Shown here: positions 21,584 through 34,220 of the stretch, one piece after another
How positions within the stretch are numbered: the stretch's first letter is position 1
Layout: every line of letters begins with the position of its first letter
Origin: Spirogloea muscicola
Taxonomy: Eukaryota > Streptophyta > Zygnematophyceae > Spirogloeales > Spirogloeaceae
Assembly (NCBI GenBank): GCA_009602725.1
Contig: WELB01000085.1
Location: 91,875 to 155,874, forward strand
Direction of reading: 5' to 3'
Length of the DNA: 64,000 nucleotides
The notes under the pieces: generated by a model
Told to the model about the DNA's origin: nothing
Database searches by the model: none
What the model saw: the letters and a program-made list of their open reading frames with translations, nothing else
Translations under genes and position numbers: made by a program

Positions 21584-22268
21584 GAAGGAGCAGCCCTCGC
21601 TCGTACTTCTCTGCATCTGCGTGCATGCCCAGAACCTGGGGCCTGCAGCAGAGGGCATGTTGATGGAGAACCCCAGCCCCCCCCCCACTCTTCCTTTTCC
21701 TTCTCTCTCTCTCCTTTACTGACCCGCTTGAGACCGTATACCTCAACGGGTAGGGCGATGCAGCACCACAGGGTCGCCAGACACTTGCTAGGGCGGCTTG
21801 CCTATTTAAGACTGCGCTCGCCCTCTGCTGCGAAGTGCAGCATTTTCTTTACAGCAGGAGAGCTGACAAGTCTGCTGCATTGTTTAGCTGCTTCCGATGA
21901 GTATGTGCAAGTACTGCACTTTTGATGTTTTTGTTCAGCCTGGGCTTGGGCACTGGGACATCGTCGTATGTCAAATGGGCGGGCTATGGTGTGTTGGTAT
22001 CAGGCTAAACTAGATCAGACTTTGCAATACATTCCTCTATGCTGGCTTGAAATGGTTGTACTACATACACACTAGGACTTGGGTGAAGGACAACAAGACA
22101 CCCGGAAGGCAGCAGGATTTGACCGAACATTGATCTTCCTGTATCACATGAGAAGGGAAAAAACAAATGGATATGCACAGAAGCAGCCAGCTTGCTGCTG
22201 AGCTTCTAGGGATAGTGCCTGGCTTGACACAGTTGTGGCACTAATTGCAAAGCAGTGCATGCTGCAAG
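21584..22268. other. Convergent 3' flanks of OEP24 and the LUMINIDEPENDENS-like gene
   Basis: Contains presumed 3' untranslated regions of both genes. A C-tract lies at 21678-21688. No coding block, hairpin array or RNA gene was recognised. Confidence 0.5.
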
Positions 22269-25200
22269 TCAATAATACTGTTGCGGATAGTGATGGGCCC
22301 GGTTATGTGTATGAAGCCGTTGTGTTGAGCCTGACCATGAGTCAACATGATTCAGAGGCTGCGGAGCACTGACCTCTTGCCACTGCGCTGCCCCTGACAT
22401 GTAGCCAGCGACTGAAGTGTGAGGAACAGCCACACTACCATATGGTAAGCTAGAGTACTCAACAGACTCTGCCCTAATGCAAGGTGCCACGCCTGTCTCA
22501 CTCGGCACCTGCTGGTACCAAAAGCCATTGTTGGTCCAAGACTGACCAGGCGTCTGGGCTGGAGGTCCTGGAAACGATGCATGCCCATATTGTATCCCGC
22601 TCACTGTCTGCTGGTGGTGAGCAGCGGCGGCGCCCATCGTTGGCATGGAGGGATTGTGAACCAGCTCCCGTGCGGGCTCCCAGGTGTAGTGGCTAGCTGC
22701 CGAGGCTGGAGCACTTCCCAGTGGCGGCTGGGCTCGCAGATACCAGCCCACCGTTAATAGCTGTTAGGCTCAGCAAGAAGACAAACGTCCTAGAGAAGAC
22801 ACTGCCCGCCAGATCTGCGATCACATTAGAAATTGAGAAATTGACGTGCTAATGCACCAACTAATCCAGAGAAACCATTTGATGTGCCTCATTGGTAATG
22901 ATACCTGCTTGCTGCTGGCGCTTAGGGACCCATAGGGAGAACCATGGATGTAGGCGGCATCAGCAAAGCCCATCTCCTTGGCGTTACTAATTGGCGGTGA
23001 TTGCAGTGCTGGGTCGACGTTCACGAGCTGCTCAGTATCCCCAGCTTGCGACAGGGGAATGAGCGGGACTGAAGCATCATCGGGCATGCCCTGCGGCTCC
23101 CACGGCTCATGTGGCGACGGCGGGACGTCCGAGGTGGCCCGAAACACGGCCGGCGCGCTGAGCTGGTCGCGCTGCTGCTGCAACGCGCGCTCCGTGCTGT
23201 CCTCGCCGGCAGCCACGTCCCAGTCCGAGCAGCACGGCATTTCTGAGCACTCAGCAGACAAAGCGGACACCGCGTGGAATCAAAGAGGGCTGAACATGCG
23301 TATACAGTGGCAAGCAGATTAGAGCTTTTTGTGACCTGCGATGACCAGCTAAGAGCCGGATAGACTATCAGAGAGGTGAATTTAGATGCTCAGAGCAATT
23401 GGCCCTCAGAATGCAAACGTACAAGACTACCACCTTAGAACATAGCACCAAAGTAGCTCCACTATTCCAGGTCAAGAAACCCAGAGCAAAGCCCCCAACC
23501 TCTACTCTTGGATGCCAGAATCCTAGCAGATTTTGGTCAAAGTACCTTGAGGAAGCAACCACTCCAGATGCGGAGGCACTGGCACACTCTGTGCTGGGAC
23601 CGAAGCGGCTGGACCACCATCGTCACCCTGCTCTCGCTTGTCCCCTTCCTCCACACCTGCTTGCTTCGTGTGTCCTGAGACCGCCTGACCAGCCTGCCGT
23701 GGTTCATAGCAGGAAACTTTGACAGTTGGAGCAGACTCTTCCGTGACCAGATCCGCAATGGCTGCATCTCGCTGGGTCCCACTCAAACCTATCTCAGCAT
23801 CAGCTTGAGACACAGCTTTGAGCTCCACAGGCAACCCATGCCGTCTGCCATCCGGGACAACGGCTTCATTGATGCCGCCGCTTGGTGCTGGCAGCTGCCA
23901 CGACGCTGCCTTTGCTTTGTAGAACCCGTTGTTGGTACTCAGATTGGCAGATGAGAGCACAGCTGACTGACGCCCTTGCATGTTACTTCCAGCCTGCAGT
24001 TTGGCCTTGCGTACGTCGTCAGCAGACATGGGCCGCAGGCGCGTCCCAGCCTGCTTGCTGGACCTCCACAATGGCAGCAGCTTGTCATCTGTGCCCTGCC
24101 CATCAGCATCCTCCATGCGCTGCATTGTCCGCTTCTGCTTCTGATCTGCTCAGGTAGGAAAAATTGATACTTGAAGTTATTCTCGTAAATGCTTCAGATG
24201 TTACCACAAAATTACTGGTGATTAATGTTGAAAGGACAATGCCGCAAGCAGTAAATCTCCTAGCATGTCGCATTCTTGGCGCCTGAGCTGGTCAGAACTC
24301 CCAACCAAGATGAGGCAGTTCTACACAAAGACCAAGAAGACAGGGTGGGCATGATCTTGGCCAGGTCAATATAGGCATGCTTACTCTTTGTTGCGAGGAG
24401 GGAGGAGGACGTCCGCTTCACAGGCGAACTTGCAGTAAGTCCAGCACACGCAGAAGCAGGAGCTGCAGCCCTGGGCCTGAATCACAAAGAGCACACATGA
24501 AAGTGACGAGCGAGCTTGTGCAAACTGCCAAGAAGGTTGGGTGCTACAAACTCTACAGTTAGCAGAATCCTACAGAAGCAACATGGCGTAGAATGATGCT
24601 GCTGACTTAATGTGAAAAAGGATAGGAAGGTGCAGGGGGCAGGCCGTACTCGCCAGTCAAGCTTGCATCCAGTGGCACTGGCGCCATCGCAGCCTGCATG
24701 GTGAGTCCGAGTGCTGAGACCAACAGTTAGTGACAAATCGACCATCTTAGAAGGACTTAAAACTCCAGGATTGAGCTTAAGTCCTTAAGGTCCTCAAAAA
24801 GACTCAATAGAACCCTTAGCTTTGCAGTGAGCTAACTTGACAGACAAAATCAGGAATGGAATCAAACAGGGCTCACCCCCACACCCAAGGCTGCCTGGAG
24901 AAGGCCAGGCATGGCAGCAACATCTGCAATCGAGCATCACCTCAGCTTCAAAGCAAGTAATGGCTTGGAGGAGCTAAAATGTGCTAAATTGACGGGCCAC
25001 ATCAAGCAGTCAAAGTACACTAAGGCTTTCACAGGCAATTACATTGAACATTTCAACATCAGGGAGAATGCTGGCAGTCCTGCATAGCTTCTTCCAGAGC
25101 CAGGCAAAGCCCCACCTGTTGGGTTTGCCAGATCTCCCAGCGGCGCCAGCGCATCTGGCCCCCTGCAAGCATGGCCACACGAGGCAAAGAGCTTTGAGTT

Positions 25201-27419
25201 GAGCTGCGGTCTCCCCCCTTTTGCAATGCTTGGAGCGGCGGCCTCCAGCAGCAATGCAACTTAAGCAACAGGCCTGCCTCCACTGTCATGGACAGGCTGC
25301 CGTGCAAGCGTAGAGGCTGGCGTGTCCACCTGCCGTGCGCGCCGCCGGCGCTGCCGCTGCTCACGGCCGCCGAGTCAAGCGGGATGGCAGCTGCATCTCA
25401 CACCCAGTGCGTCAAGGACCACTGTTGGTGCTAACCGAGTAACAGCAGACTAAGTTGACAGTCAGTAAATTAACATATTCAGTGGAGATTGCACCTGTAG
25501 AGGCGGTGCGCTCTAGAGTCCGGCGGAACATGGGGCGGTCAATGAGGAGCTCGCAGTGCCTGAGCTTGTCCCACCGGAGCACCAGCCGGGCCGCGGCGGG
25601 GCCAATGTCTGCGCCCGACCAACACAGTCTCGCGGCACTCATTGGCAGACAGCATCTCATGAAAGTAAAGACGCCTTCAGAATGACCAGTGATAAGGTAT
25701 ACAGAGTGACCAGCAAGGACGGCAAAGACTGACCTGGCGCAGGCCCGTAGCCGGCGAGCCTCGCCAGGCCCTTGGCCAGCGGCCAGAGCTGTTGGGCCGG
25801 CGCGGCGCCGACCGGCAGGCGAGCCAGGGCCTGCGCCACCATCCGCCATGCACTACGCGCCTGTTAGCGGCCTGTTAGCTGCCACAGAAATACGACGTAA
25901 GTATAGCAGTTTCGAGGCCTGGTCGTCATCGCGCTGGTTCTGGGGAAAGCAGGCCTCGCCTTGAGGAGCGCACGCAGCAGCGTGGTCTGCTCCTCGCGCC
26001 GGGCAGCTGCCAGCCACGCCGCCAGCACCAGCAGGCACCCGTTACCCACCAGCCTGCACGATTCAGCAGCGCTCACCACATTACAACGAGATTAACTGTG
26101 CCAGCGCGTGCCTATAAGTGCCACAAGTGAGCTGAGCATGTGGGAAAGAAGGACTTTGTGCTATGTCGCGGGCACTTTGTGCTTAATGAAGCTGATCAAG
26201 CACCAAAAGTGAGGTATACGTGACCCTACTCAGAAAGCCAGGACAGAGAAGGTACCTCCGCAGGGCTTTGCGGTCCTCCTCGACGGCAATGGCAAGTAGC
26301 AGTGCAGTCTGGCCGCCCACGGTGGCCTCCGCCGTCAAGCGGCCCAGAAAGCCTGGGTCGCCAGCGCTCAGCTTTGTGACGGTGTCGGCAGCGACCGCAG
26401 TCACAGGCAGTGCTGAGCCGCTGGTGCCAAGCGGAAGGCGCCGGGCGGCGGGCGCCGCCTCCTGCGCCAGCTGCAGCTCGCGCCGCACCCGGTCGCGCTG
26501 CCGGTGGAAGTAGTCCTTGATCAGCGAGGGGGTTGCGCCCACTGTGGCGGCCATGTCGCGCGCCTCCGCCTTGGTGATCGTGTCCTTCATGGCAAACACG
26601 CTGCCGAGCTTCGTCTTCGCTAGTCGTGGCAGGCCATCCGACTTGCGCCTCCAGCCTGGCCACCAGCAGCGGCAGAGCAAGCAGTGAGCTTAAGGTAGTA
26701 AGTCTGATGTAATCGGCATTACAGTCACGAGCTTTCCATATAGCTTGGCGGCAACTGCCAGATGGCCGGCGGCACGGGGGCATTACCGCTAACTTACCGC
26801 CCTTGAGGCCCAGAACCGAGGCGACCTGCAAAGCAACCACGCCACAATGCAAGCAAAGGCCAAAGCATTAAGCCACTTGATGTAGAATACAGGGGACTCA
26901 AGACTTGTAGCAACTTTCCATCTGTTCATTTTGCTGTATACTTCATGTGCGTTTCTCTTTGCCAGTGAGAGAACTAGAAAGCTGGCTTTATGAGCCGGCA
27001 GCCTTGGGCGCACGCGGACGCCCGCACTGGTCGAGGTCGACGTCAATGACTTGTGTCTGACAACCATATCTAGATAGACTTTCCACTCCTGTATCATCTC
27101 ACGGTAATTGCACCATATCTAGATGGACTTAACTCCTCTGTCATCTCACAGTACATTGAAAAACCCTAACGGAAATCAGGCTGTCAAACAAAGTGTTTAG
27201 ATTTAACAGAGTCCATTTAGCAGGTCTGAGGCGGCGAACGGAAGGCGGCGGCGGTGGTGGACCATCTCGTCGGCGAGCGCGTCGGCGCCGGTGAGGTCGC
27301 GCTGCACGGCCACCAGGCGCCGCAGCTCCTCGACATGGTGCCGCGCCGCCTCGCGCTGCGCCGCCAGCAGCGCCGCAAAGGCTGCGTCCGCCACCGGCAG
27401 CACCAGGCGCGGCGGCGGC
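22269..27419 (-). CDS. LD: LUMINIDEPENDENS-like homeodomain and TFIIS-N domain protein (5' end in gap)
   Basis: A large multi-exon gene. The first visible exon, next to the gap, reads LLAAQREAARHHVEELRRLV, DLTGADALADEM and SDLLN, matching the LD N-terminal helix. Exon 26655-26256 holds the homeodomain-like part: GSVFAMKDTITKAEARDMAA followed by TPSLIKDYFHRQRDRVRREL. A 28-nt exon (26825-26798) fits just upstream in phase. The TFIIS N-terminal-like domain spans exons 26053-25960, 25830-25734 and 25608-25495 (CLLVLAAWLAAARREEQTTL, ARLPVG, LVLRWDKL). Later exons carry RLRPMSADDVRKAKLQA (23.5-24.15 kb) and VPPSPHEPWEPQGMPDD (22.9-23.3 kb), the LD motif near the end. The Gln/Tyr/His-rich last exon runs 22760-22269. 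The intron after 25960 has a GC donor (AAG|GCGAGG), required by phase. LD is a nuclear regulator of the autonomous flowering pathway in plants; its algal role is unknown. Some small central exons (24.4-25.4 kb) are only sketched. Confidence 0.82.
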
Positions 27420-28075
27420 NNNNNNNNNNNNNNNNNNNNNNNNNNNNNNNNNNNNNNNNNNNNNNNNNNNNNNNNNNNNNNNNNNNNNNNNNNNNNNNNN
27501 NNNNNNNNNNNNNNNNNNNNNNNNNNNNNNNNNNNNNNNNNNNNNNNNNNNNNNNNNNNNNNNNNNNNNNNNNNNNNNNNNNNNNNNNNNNNNNNNNNNN
27601 NNNNNNNNNNNNNNNNNNNNNNNNNNNNNNNNNNNNNNNNNNNNNNNNNNNNNNNNNNNNNNNNNNNNNNNNNNNNNNNNNNNNNNNNNNNNNNNNNNNN
27701 NNNNNNNNNNNNNNNNNNNNNNNNNNNNNNNNNNNNNNNNNNNNNNNNNNNNNNNNNNNNNNNNNNNNNNNNNNNNNNNNNNNNNNNNNNNNNNNNNNNN
27801 NNNNNNNNNNNNNNNNNNNNNNNNNNNNNNNNNNNNNNNNNNNNNNNNNNNNNNNNNNNNNNNNNNNNNNNNNNNNNNNNNNNNNNNNNNNNNNNNNNNN
27901 NNNNNNNNNNNNNNNNNNNNNNNNNNNNNNNNNNNNNNNNNNNNNNNNNNNNNNNNNNNNNNNNNNNNNNNNNNNNNNNNNNNNNNNNNNNNNNNNNNNN
28001 NNNNNNNNNNNNNNNNNNNNNNNNNNNNNNNNNNNNNNNNNNNNNNNNNNNNNNNNNNNNNNNNNNNNNNNNNNN
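27420..28075. other. 656-bp assembly gap
   Basis: A run of N flanked by very GC-rich sequence on both sides. It hides the 5' ends of both the LUMINIDEPENDENS-like gene (-) and RRS1 (+), and thus presumably their shared promoter region. Confidence 0.97.
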
Positions 28076-28076
28076 G

Positions 28077-30901
28077 GCGCTGCAGGCGCTGGCCGCCGAG
28101 CTCTTTGCGCTGCCGTCGGCGGCCGCCAAGGCCGGCGGGCGCGTCGTCGCGCTGCCCCTGCCCTCCACGCCGCTGCCCCGCGAGAAGCCGGTGCGCAATT
28201 TAATCGCCGGCGCATTAGACAACGAAACTTGTCATGCGTATCCTTTCCCAGTTCAATCAACCGTGGGAAAGCAATAGAAGAGATATATGTTCAAGCATGT
28301 ACTTGCCCAGTTCAAGTAACAGTGGGAAGGCATTAGAAGTGAATTCTCATTCATGCATACCAGTACCCAACTGAAGTCCAACAGAAAAGTGGCCTTGGGG
28401 TCCGTCTTCAGGCCCACGACCACTGCCACCGCTGCCGCTGTCTCGATTTGTCCACCAGATTTGTGGCGGCTGTCTTCTATGATCACCGTAACTTCAGGCT
28501 TGAGCACATAAAAGCTCATGCTCATGCTCCTGCTTTGAGGAGTCAGTTAGTAGGTCGAATTGGACGCTGGCAGTACATAATCTATGGTTGACAAGATGTC
28601 AAGTTGTAGCTCTAAGGACCAACCAAGGTGGGTACTCCCGAAGCCCGGCTTTCGCCGCGCCAAGTTCTCCTGCCTCTCGCTGCCATCTGACACAGCCCCT
28701 GTTGGTTGTGGAAGTGCAGTTGCCAAAGGCACGGCCGCCGACTAAGTGGGAGAAGTTCGCGCAGACTAAGGGTGAGGCCGCCACGCCCCCCTGGCTGGCC
28801 GTGCATTGCCGCTGGAGGGTTTGTCTTGACCTCTCATCATTTGATGACCATCTCAAGCTTGCTATACATGGTGCAACCAACTCAACATTTGAAGGAGCTA
28901 CCAAGTACTACATTATTTTGCTATGGCTGTGACATGAAGCACAGGATCCAGCTAAATCTGGACCAAATACGAGAGTAAATGACAAAGTCACAAGGTCGCA
29001 ATCTGCGATTGGCACTTCGGGAGGGCGTAGAAGAGCAACACTGGCCCTCAACTCATGCCCAGTTCAAGTTGGACTACAGTGCCCAATCAGTCGCGCGTTT
29101 GGTAGGGCTTGTTGTCAGCTCTGACTGCCAGAAGGTATTTAAGGTATCTACCATCGCGCTCGCGCTGCAGGCATTCAGAAGCGGAAGCGCAGCAAGCTGG
29201 CCTTTGACGAGGATGCAGGTGATTGGCGCCGAAGACACGGCTACAAGCGCGCGCATGACGCCGCTGACCAGTGGGTGATCGAGGCCAAGCCATCGGATGG
29301 TACGTCATGTCGCCCCATCGCCTGTGCCCCTACTTGCAAATGAGACCAGAATGCATGCTCGTAGCTTCCAGGTTTCAGGTCAATGGACTTCACGGTCTGA
29401 GGTTCGGTCTGGCGTTCAGGCCTCCGAGTAGGGATCCAGAGCTGAGATTCAATTCATTGAGGTTTCCTGATACAGCTCTAGTAAGCTTACAGTTATTATT
29501 GGCTTGATAGACACTGCCGCAGCTGAGGATCTGCTCTGGAGGACCCTTCGTCCTCTTCGTTCTTCGGGTATTACGACGCTCTTCACAGTTTGCCTTCATT
29601 GTGTCTGTCAGAGGCTGGAGTGGATCCGTTTTCCGAGGCCGGGCGCAAGAAGAAGGAGGGTGTCGCAAAGCAGGACAAGAACCGGCTGCAAAACCTCAAG
29701 GCAGCAGCCAAGCATGCTGGCCGTGGCTCACTCCCCAGGTGCTGCACCTTTCATCGCCTCTTATGTATTAGCGTTGCTCCAATTTGTAAGTGCAGCGCGC
29801 AGACTTGTCATGACCAATAAACCCATCATCATGACCAATTAACCCATCATCACTGGGCTCTTTGACTTAAATTCTCTAGCGGCCGACTTGGCTTGCAGCA
29901 CGGTGCAACTGGCCGCGACCGCGCTGCCCATCACGGGCACGAGAGCTCCCCCAAAGCGCCTGGCCAAGGGCGACATCGGCTTCGCTGCGTCGCTGGCCAG
30001 CACTGCCACGGCCAGCGGCGGCAAATTTGACAAGAAGCGGCGTGGGGAGAAGCCCATCAAGAACACCGGAAAGCACCGTAAGGTGCGGAGAGTAGAGGGC
30101 CTGCTTGCTTGCTAATGACTTATGCTGTCCTCAATATGTCTGGAGAGAGATTAAGACTGGGCTTGCAAGCTCAGCTTTCGTTCAACATTTACTAGGCTGT
30201 ACGTTGTTAGTAGCCCTTATTAGTCTGATTGACCTCCAATGCTTAGGCAGTATGCTTTCTGGTGAGCAACTGCAAACAGGCATCGTGATATTGAGCAACT
30301 GCAAATGAGCCTCTGGTGTAATCTTGTGGATTGCTTGCAGTTCTTGCCGGTTGTGGGTGCGGAGGGGCAGGAGAAGTCGCAGCTGCATGCAGTCATGAAC
30401 AAGGTCATCAGCAAGAACGACCATGACATACTCGACATCAACAAGGTGAATTTTCGCACCTGAGTTTGGCAGCGGCTTATTGTTTGTCAGCAGCTTCAGG
30501 TCTCTGTGCTGTGCACTCCAGCCTTGCAAGGGCAGCGTATACATTCCTGTATCAAATATAGAAGAAACGTTTGTCCAGAGTAAATCCAGTGTTGGAGTTC
30601 TGGCTATGGATTAGATCTGGTTATCATGACCGCTCACAGCAGGTGCCAGCCCTTCATCTTTGCAAGCACGTTGTAGTCCCTGGAAGAGGCTTCTGCTTGA
30701 CACCTGCATTGCTCGTGCCAGGCGGTGAGCGCCTACAATGTGGGAGAGGAGAAGAAGAATGCAGAGAAGCGGAAGGAGGGGGCTAGCAGAGGGAAGCAGA
30801 AACACTTGAGTAGCAAGGGGAAGGCTAATAGAAAGCCTCAGGTAGTGACAGCCCGTAAAGGTGACGGGAATCGTGGCCGTGGCAAGAGGAAGAGAAATTG
30901 A
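28077..30901 (+). CDS. RRS1: RRS1, regulator of ribosome biogenesis (5' partial)
   Basis: Seven visible exons join in frame (28077-28190, 28720-28771, 29171-29299, 29621-29738, 29899-30082, 30341-30445, 30722-30901) for 293 aa. The start codon and an estimated ~20 N-terminal residues lie in the gap. RRS1 is a nucleolar protein that, with RPF2, loads 5S RNP onto the pre-60S ribosome. Signatures are [20 protein letters not shown] then [31 protein letters not shown], then [15 protein letters not shown] and [28 protein letters not shown], and a Lys/Arg-rich nucleolar tail ending RGRGKRKRN. Exon 5's acceptor (29897-29898, cag) is chosen because it restores [10 protein letters not shown] without a gap. 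The exon 4 acceptor reads gag. Its head-to-head neighbour is the LUMINIDEPENDENS-like gene. Confidence 0.92.
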
Positions 30902-31960
30902 CTGGCTTCCGCATCACTTTAGTTGTACATTGACTATAGTGCATTAGCTTCAGGAACTCCAAGTGGAGACTGGAAATCTTGGTTAGTCCATGTCGATGTC
31001 ATACCTGGTGCAGCTGTTCCTTCACGCTGCATTGGCTGGGTTTTCAGATTGCTGCAATGCAAGCAGACAACGAGAGGCTCATCTTGCAGTGTCTAGCTTG
31101 CTATGCTGAGCGTTGAAAGCGCGCTGGCCGTGCGCTATCGGCATGATGCACCTACTACGCTAATCCATAGCCATAGAACTTTCAAGGGCAGATATGTGTT
31201 AACTGGAGCTTGAATTTCAAGATGTGTGAGCACAATACAAAGTGATCAGCGCTTAGGGAAGGTCCAGTATTAGGGTCTGCCAATTTGAAAAACCATGGTC
31301 CACTCAAAGACATGTTACGGCAATGGGTGTAACCCAAGGTGCCTGGCATCTTCCAGGAACATGACCACTTCATGACTCTTCTGATCATGTCCTTGTCATT
31401 GTGATTCAAAGGGTCATGGCACGATCATGTACGACAAGGCGTATTCAACTGCCAACACACTTTCACCAAGCCATGAGATTGAGGATCTTCATTTTCATGC
31501 AGTACATTACATCAACTGCAAGCACGTTGCATCAACCATGTGGTAATAGATCAACATCAACATTTTGGGGTGCCCGCAACAAGGAGTAGTTGCGAACTTG
31601 TCTTGCTTGGACCCAGTCTGTGCGACTGTCTCTATTTGCCTCCAAGCCTTCCGTCTGTATACATGGGGGTCATGCGTTAAGGACTTGGCTTCACACACTC
31701 GAGGCGGAATGGCCCTGGCCTTTGCACATGACCGCTGCTGATGAGTGGAGATTATTGTATACTGCCTTTGTCAAGGCGCCCCTCATATCGTTGAAACTTG
31801 CAATGTGGTGAAGCAGCGGGTCGGGGTGGGTCGCATCTGAGCCGCTGCAACGGGGGCGGTCTGCTGGGCCTGTGGACAAGGGCAAACATCCAATAGAGGA
31901 GCTCGACTGGAGAAATGCAGACTCTGAGAACTGCTGTGTACAACGCACAGGAACAGGTAC
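30902..31960. other. Intergenic, no recognised gene
   Basis: RRS1 3' flank. Near 31200-31410 and 31690-31960 there are open frames, but no splice-bounded or family-like sequence. I see nothing certain. Confidence 0.5.
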
Positions 31961-31979
31961 AGGAGCAGGTACAAGAGCT

Positions 31980-32610
31980 CACCGCCCAGGAAAACTTTCA
32001 CATATTTTCCCCCATTGTAATCGGGTCGATGCAGTGCTCAGGGGTCCCAGCCCCTTTTCCTTTGTACTTGGCCACACATGGCCTCCCCATCTCTTAATAT
32101 ACACGCCTTTCCTTTTCTCCATGGGCGAGCAGGCGCCCTCAGTGGTCTATACTTTTATTTCTGTCTTTCTAACTTTCCCTGTCTCCTTTGGATGAGCTCA
32201 CTGTATTTGTGTTAGTATTGGATTTGTATTTGTATTTGTACTCTTTTGTGAGCTGCCTTACCTAGCTCTGGCTGGATTCGCAGCCCTCGGCCCCCTTTGG
32301 AAGAAGAGAGAAGGCGCGCGGGGCGCATGAAATGAAATGGAGGCCAATTCAAGCCGACACATTGCTCAGGCAGAGTCTAGGGCAAACTAAACAGGGCTAC
32401 ATAATACGGAAACCGAAACCAAGGTGCCTAAGGTGACTTTAGTACCCACGGGTGAGCACAAACAAATCCGACAAGCTAACTTGGGGAGCTGGAGCGCCGC
32501 CACGAACGCCGGAGGCCTGACTTCAAGCGCGCCCTGCACGTTGATGAAGAGCCAATGCTTGCGAGCGCAAAGAAGAGGTGCTTATTCTCTGCATCAAATT
32601 GGATGACATT
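31980..32610 (-). mobile_element. LINE 3' end, minus orientation (with a short plus fragment before it)
   Basis: 32060-32290 contains plus-oriented 3'-region pieces (atgggcgagc at about 32121; tggctggattcgcagccctc at about 32268). 32295-32500 is the inverse of the 3' region at 18890-19080 (gaaggcgcgcggggcgcatg, then gaggccaattcaagccgaca, then acgggtgagcacaaacaaat, then cttggggagctggagcgcc). The coding tail continues on the minus strand to about 32570 (inverse of ggctcttcatcaacgtgcag). Confidence 0.65.
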
Positions 32611-33129
32611 CACAGGCGCCTATACAACGAGAACAGCCGTGGTTGTTGCTGGCCTCCACGGCGCCCCCTCTCCAGCAGGCGGCCAGGTGGAGGAAAAGGC
32701 ACGACACGTGGCGAGCGCGACGGGGCTCCCAGAAGTGGGGGCCAGCTTCTTCTACGTGGCGTTCTGTGCGGTTGCCAGCTGCCAGACTGCAGCCAGCATG
32801 GCTGCCTGCGTGGCAGCTTGAGGAGGATGCGGCACATCCGACGGTCCGCGAAGTTGCCACTTGGCAGACCACGTGCTCAGGCAGCCGACGTGGACGCCGA
32901 AGTGCGCCGCGGCCTACTGTGACAAGCTTCTCGACTATTGAAGTCACTGTTTGGCTTAACCACATCTGTTAGTCCTTGCTGGACGAGCTGCTTCTTCCGT
33001 ACTAGTGCGGCGCCTGGAATGCCGGCCACCCTCATTTCTTCCTTCATCTCAGAGAAAGAACATGGCTCCTTCACTTCAGAGAAAGGAGCTCATCAGATTC
33101 GAAGCGATAGCGCTCTCCAACTCCCGCTG

Positions 33130-33420
33130 GCCTAGTCTGTGCTATTCCGAAGAATGAAGAAAGAAAGTGCTCGCCCATTGAGAATAGGGGCTGGAAAAGC
33201 CAGCCCAGAAAAGAATGAACAGAGTACGAGAAGGGGGCCAGGGGAAGCGCTAAGAAAAACAAGCACACAAAGAAACAAAGCAGCTACGAATCACTCAGTA
33301 ACCCCTGCTAAGCAACCGCAGATCAGAGATGCTATGCTCCTGAAAGTGGGTCCCCTGGCCAGAGCCAGAGGCAGCAGCGAGGGCTCTGCCGGCACGAAGA
33401 AAGCGGGGCCAGGTTGACTG
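33130..33420 (-). mobile_element. LINE 3' end, minus orientation, 16 kb subfamily
   Basis: 33160-33420 is the inverse of 16130-16345: ctcgcccattgagaataggg, then ccagcccagaaaagaatgaa, then actcagtaacccctgctaag, then cctggccagagccagaggca. The coding tail is cut off after about 45 codons. Confidence 0.7.
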
Positions 33421-33439
33421 GTGTCTGGGAAAGGCCAGC

Positions 33440-33900
33440 TCAAAGGCATGGACGAGGTCTGAAGGAGCCGGAGTGCGAAGGACTAGGACTAAGACATCAG
33501 CCAGGGAACGCTCAGTAACCTCTAGTCAGGAGATGCAAGTCTGAGTAGCTAGCAGCCGGAAAGACGTCGCCCTGACGGAAGCCGGAGGCCGCCGCCAAAG
33601 CTCGGCCTGCGCGCAAGTGAACCGCGAAGGCAAGGGACCGCTGCATCGAGATGGCCACACGCATTCGGAAGACTTAAGCGAGGGACCCGGCGACATTGAA
33701 GCCGGGATGCTCGCCCTGCTGCCCGAGGCGGCGGGCCGCTGCACGAGCTATTCCGAGCTGTCCTCTTCTCGTACTTTGTTCATTCTGCTTTGGGCTGCCT
33801 TTTCCCAGCCCCCTATCCTAAATGGGCGAGCCCTTCTCTCAAAGCCATCTCTCCCTTTTGGAAAGTGTTTTCCTTTCGTTCAACTGGGTTTTCGCGGCCG
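33440..33900 (-). mobile_element. LINE coding tail (minus) next to a plus-oriented 3' piece
   Basis: 33510-33735 read backwards gives the conserved tail (inverse of ctgcagcgg...gcttccggcag-type blocks; ends in the DLHLLTRGY-like segment near 33515-33545). 33765-33835 is a plus-oriented hairpin piece (ctgccttttcccagccccct, then aatgggcgagcccttctctc). The two together look like a junction of independent insertions. Confidence 0.55.
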
Positions 33901-34088
33901 TTGGCCCCCTCTCCGAAATCGACTCACTTCCAGGCAGAGCGGGATTACACCCGGCCGCGAGCCTGTGGTTAGCTCATTGGTTATCACTAACCGACACTGT
34001 CAAGCCTAACGAACAAGCCTTAACCGGCTCCCATCACTCTTTCTAGTCCCGCGAGCTACACCCATCTTCCAGCCACGAGCTCCATCAC

Positions 34089-34089
<1 letters not shown>

Positions 34090-34121
<32 letters not shown>

Positions 34122-34135
34122 TGCCGCCGCCGCTG
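34090..34135. repeat. (CCG)n trinucleotide run upstream of caleosin
   Basis: About fifteen CCG/CTG triplets in the presumed 5' untranslated region of the caleosin gene. Confidence 0.8.
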
Positions 34136-34220
34136 CCGCGGCATCTGAAGATCGGCGCCCGCGGCGAGGCTTGGAGAAGACGGCGATGGGGGACGTCCGC
34201 GGCGGCGACGGCCGGCGACC

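Noticed and set aside
32594-32965. Cys/His-rich minus-strand frame of ~120 codons
   Set aside because: No spaced zinc-binding pattern or family match, flanked by LINE debris on both sides. It is probably part of a decayed insertion, so it is not listed as a gene.
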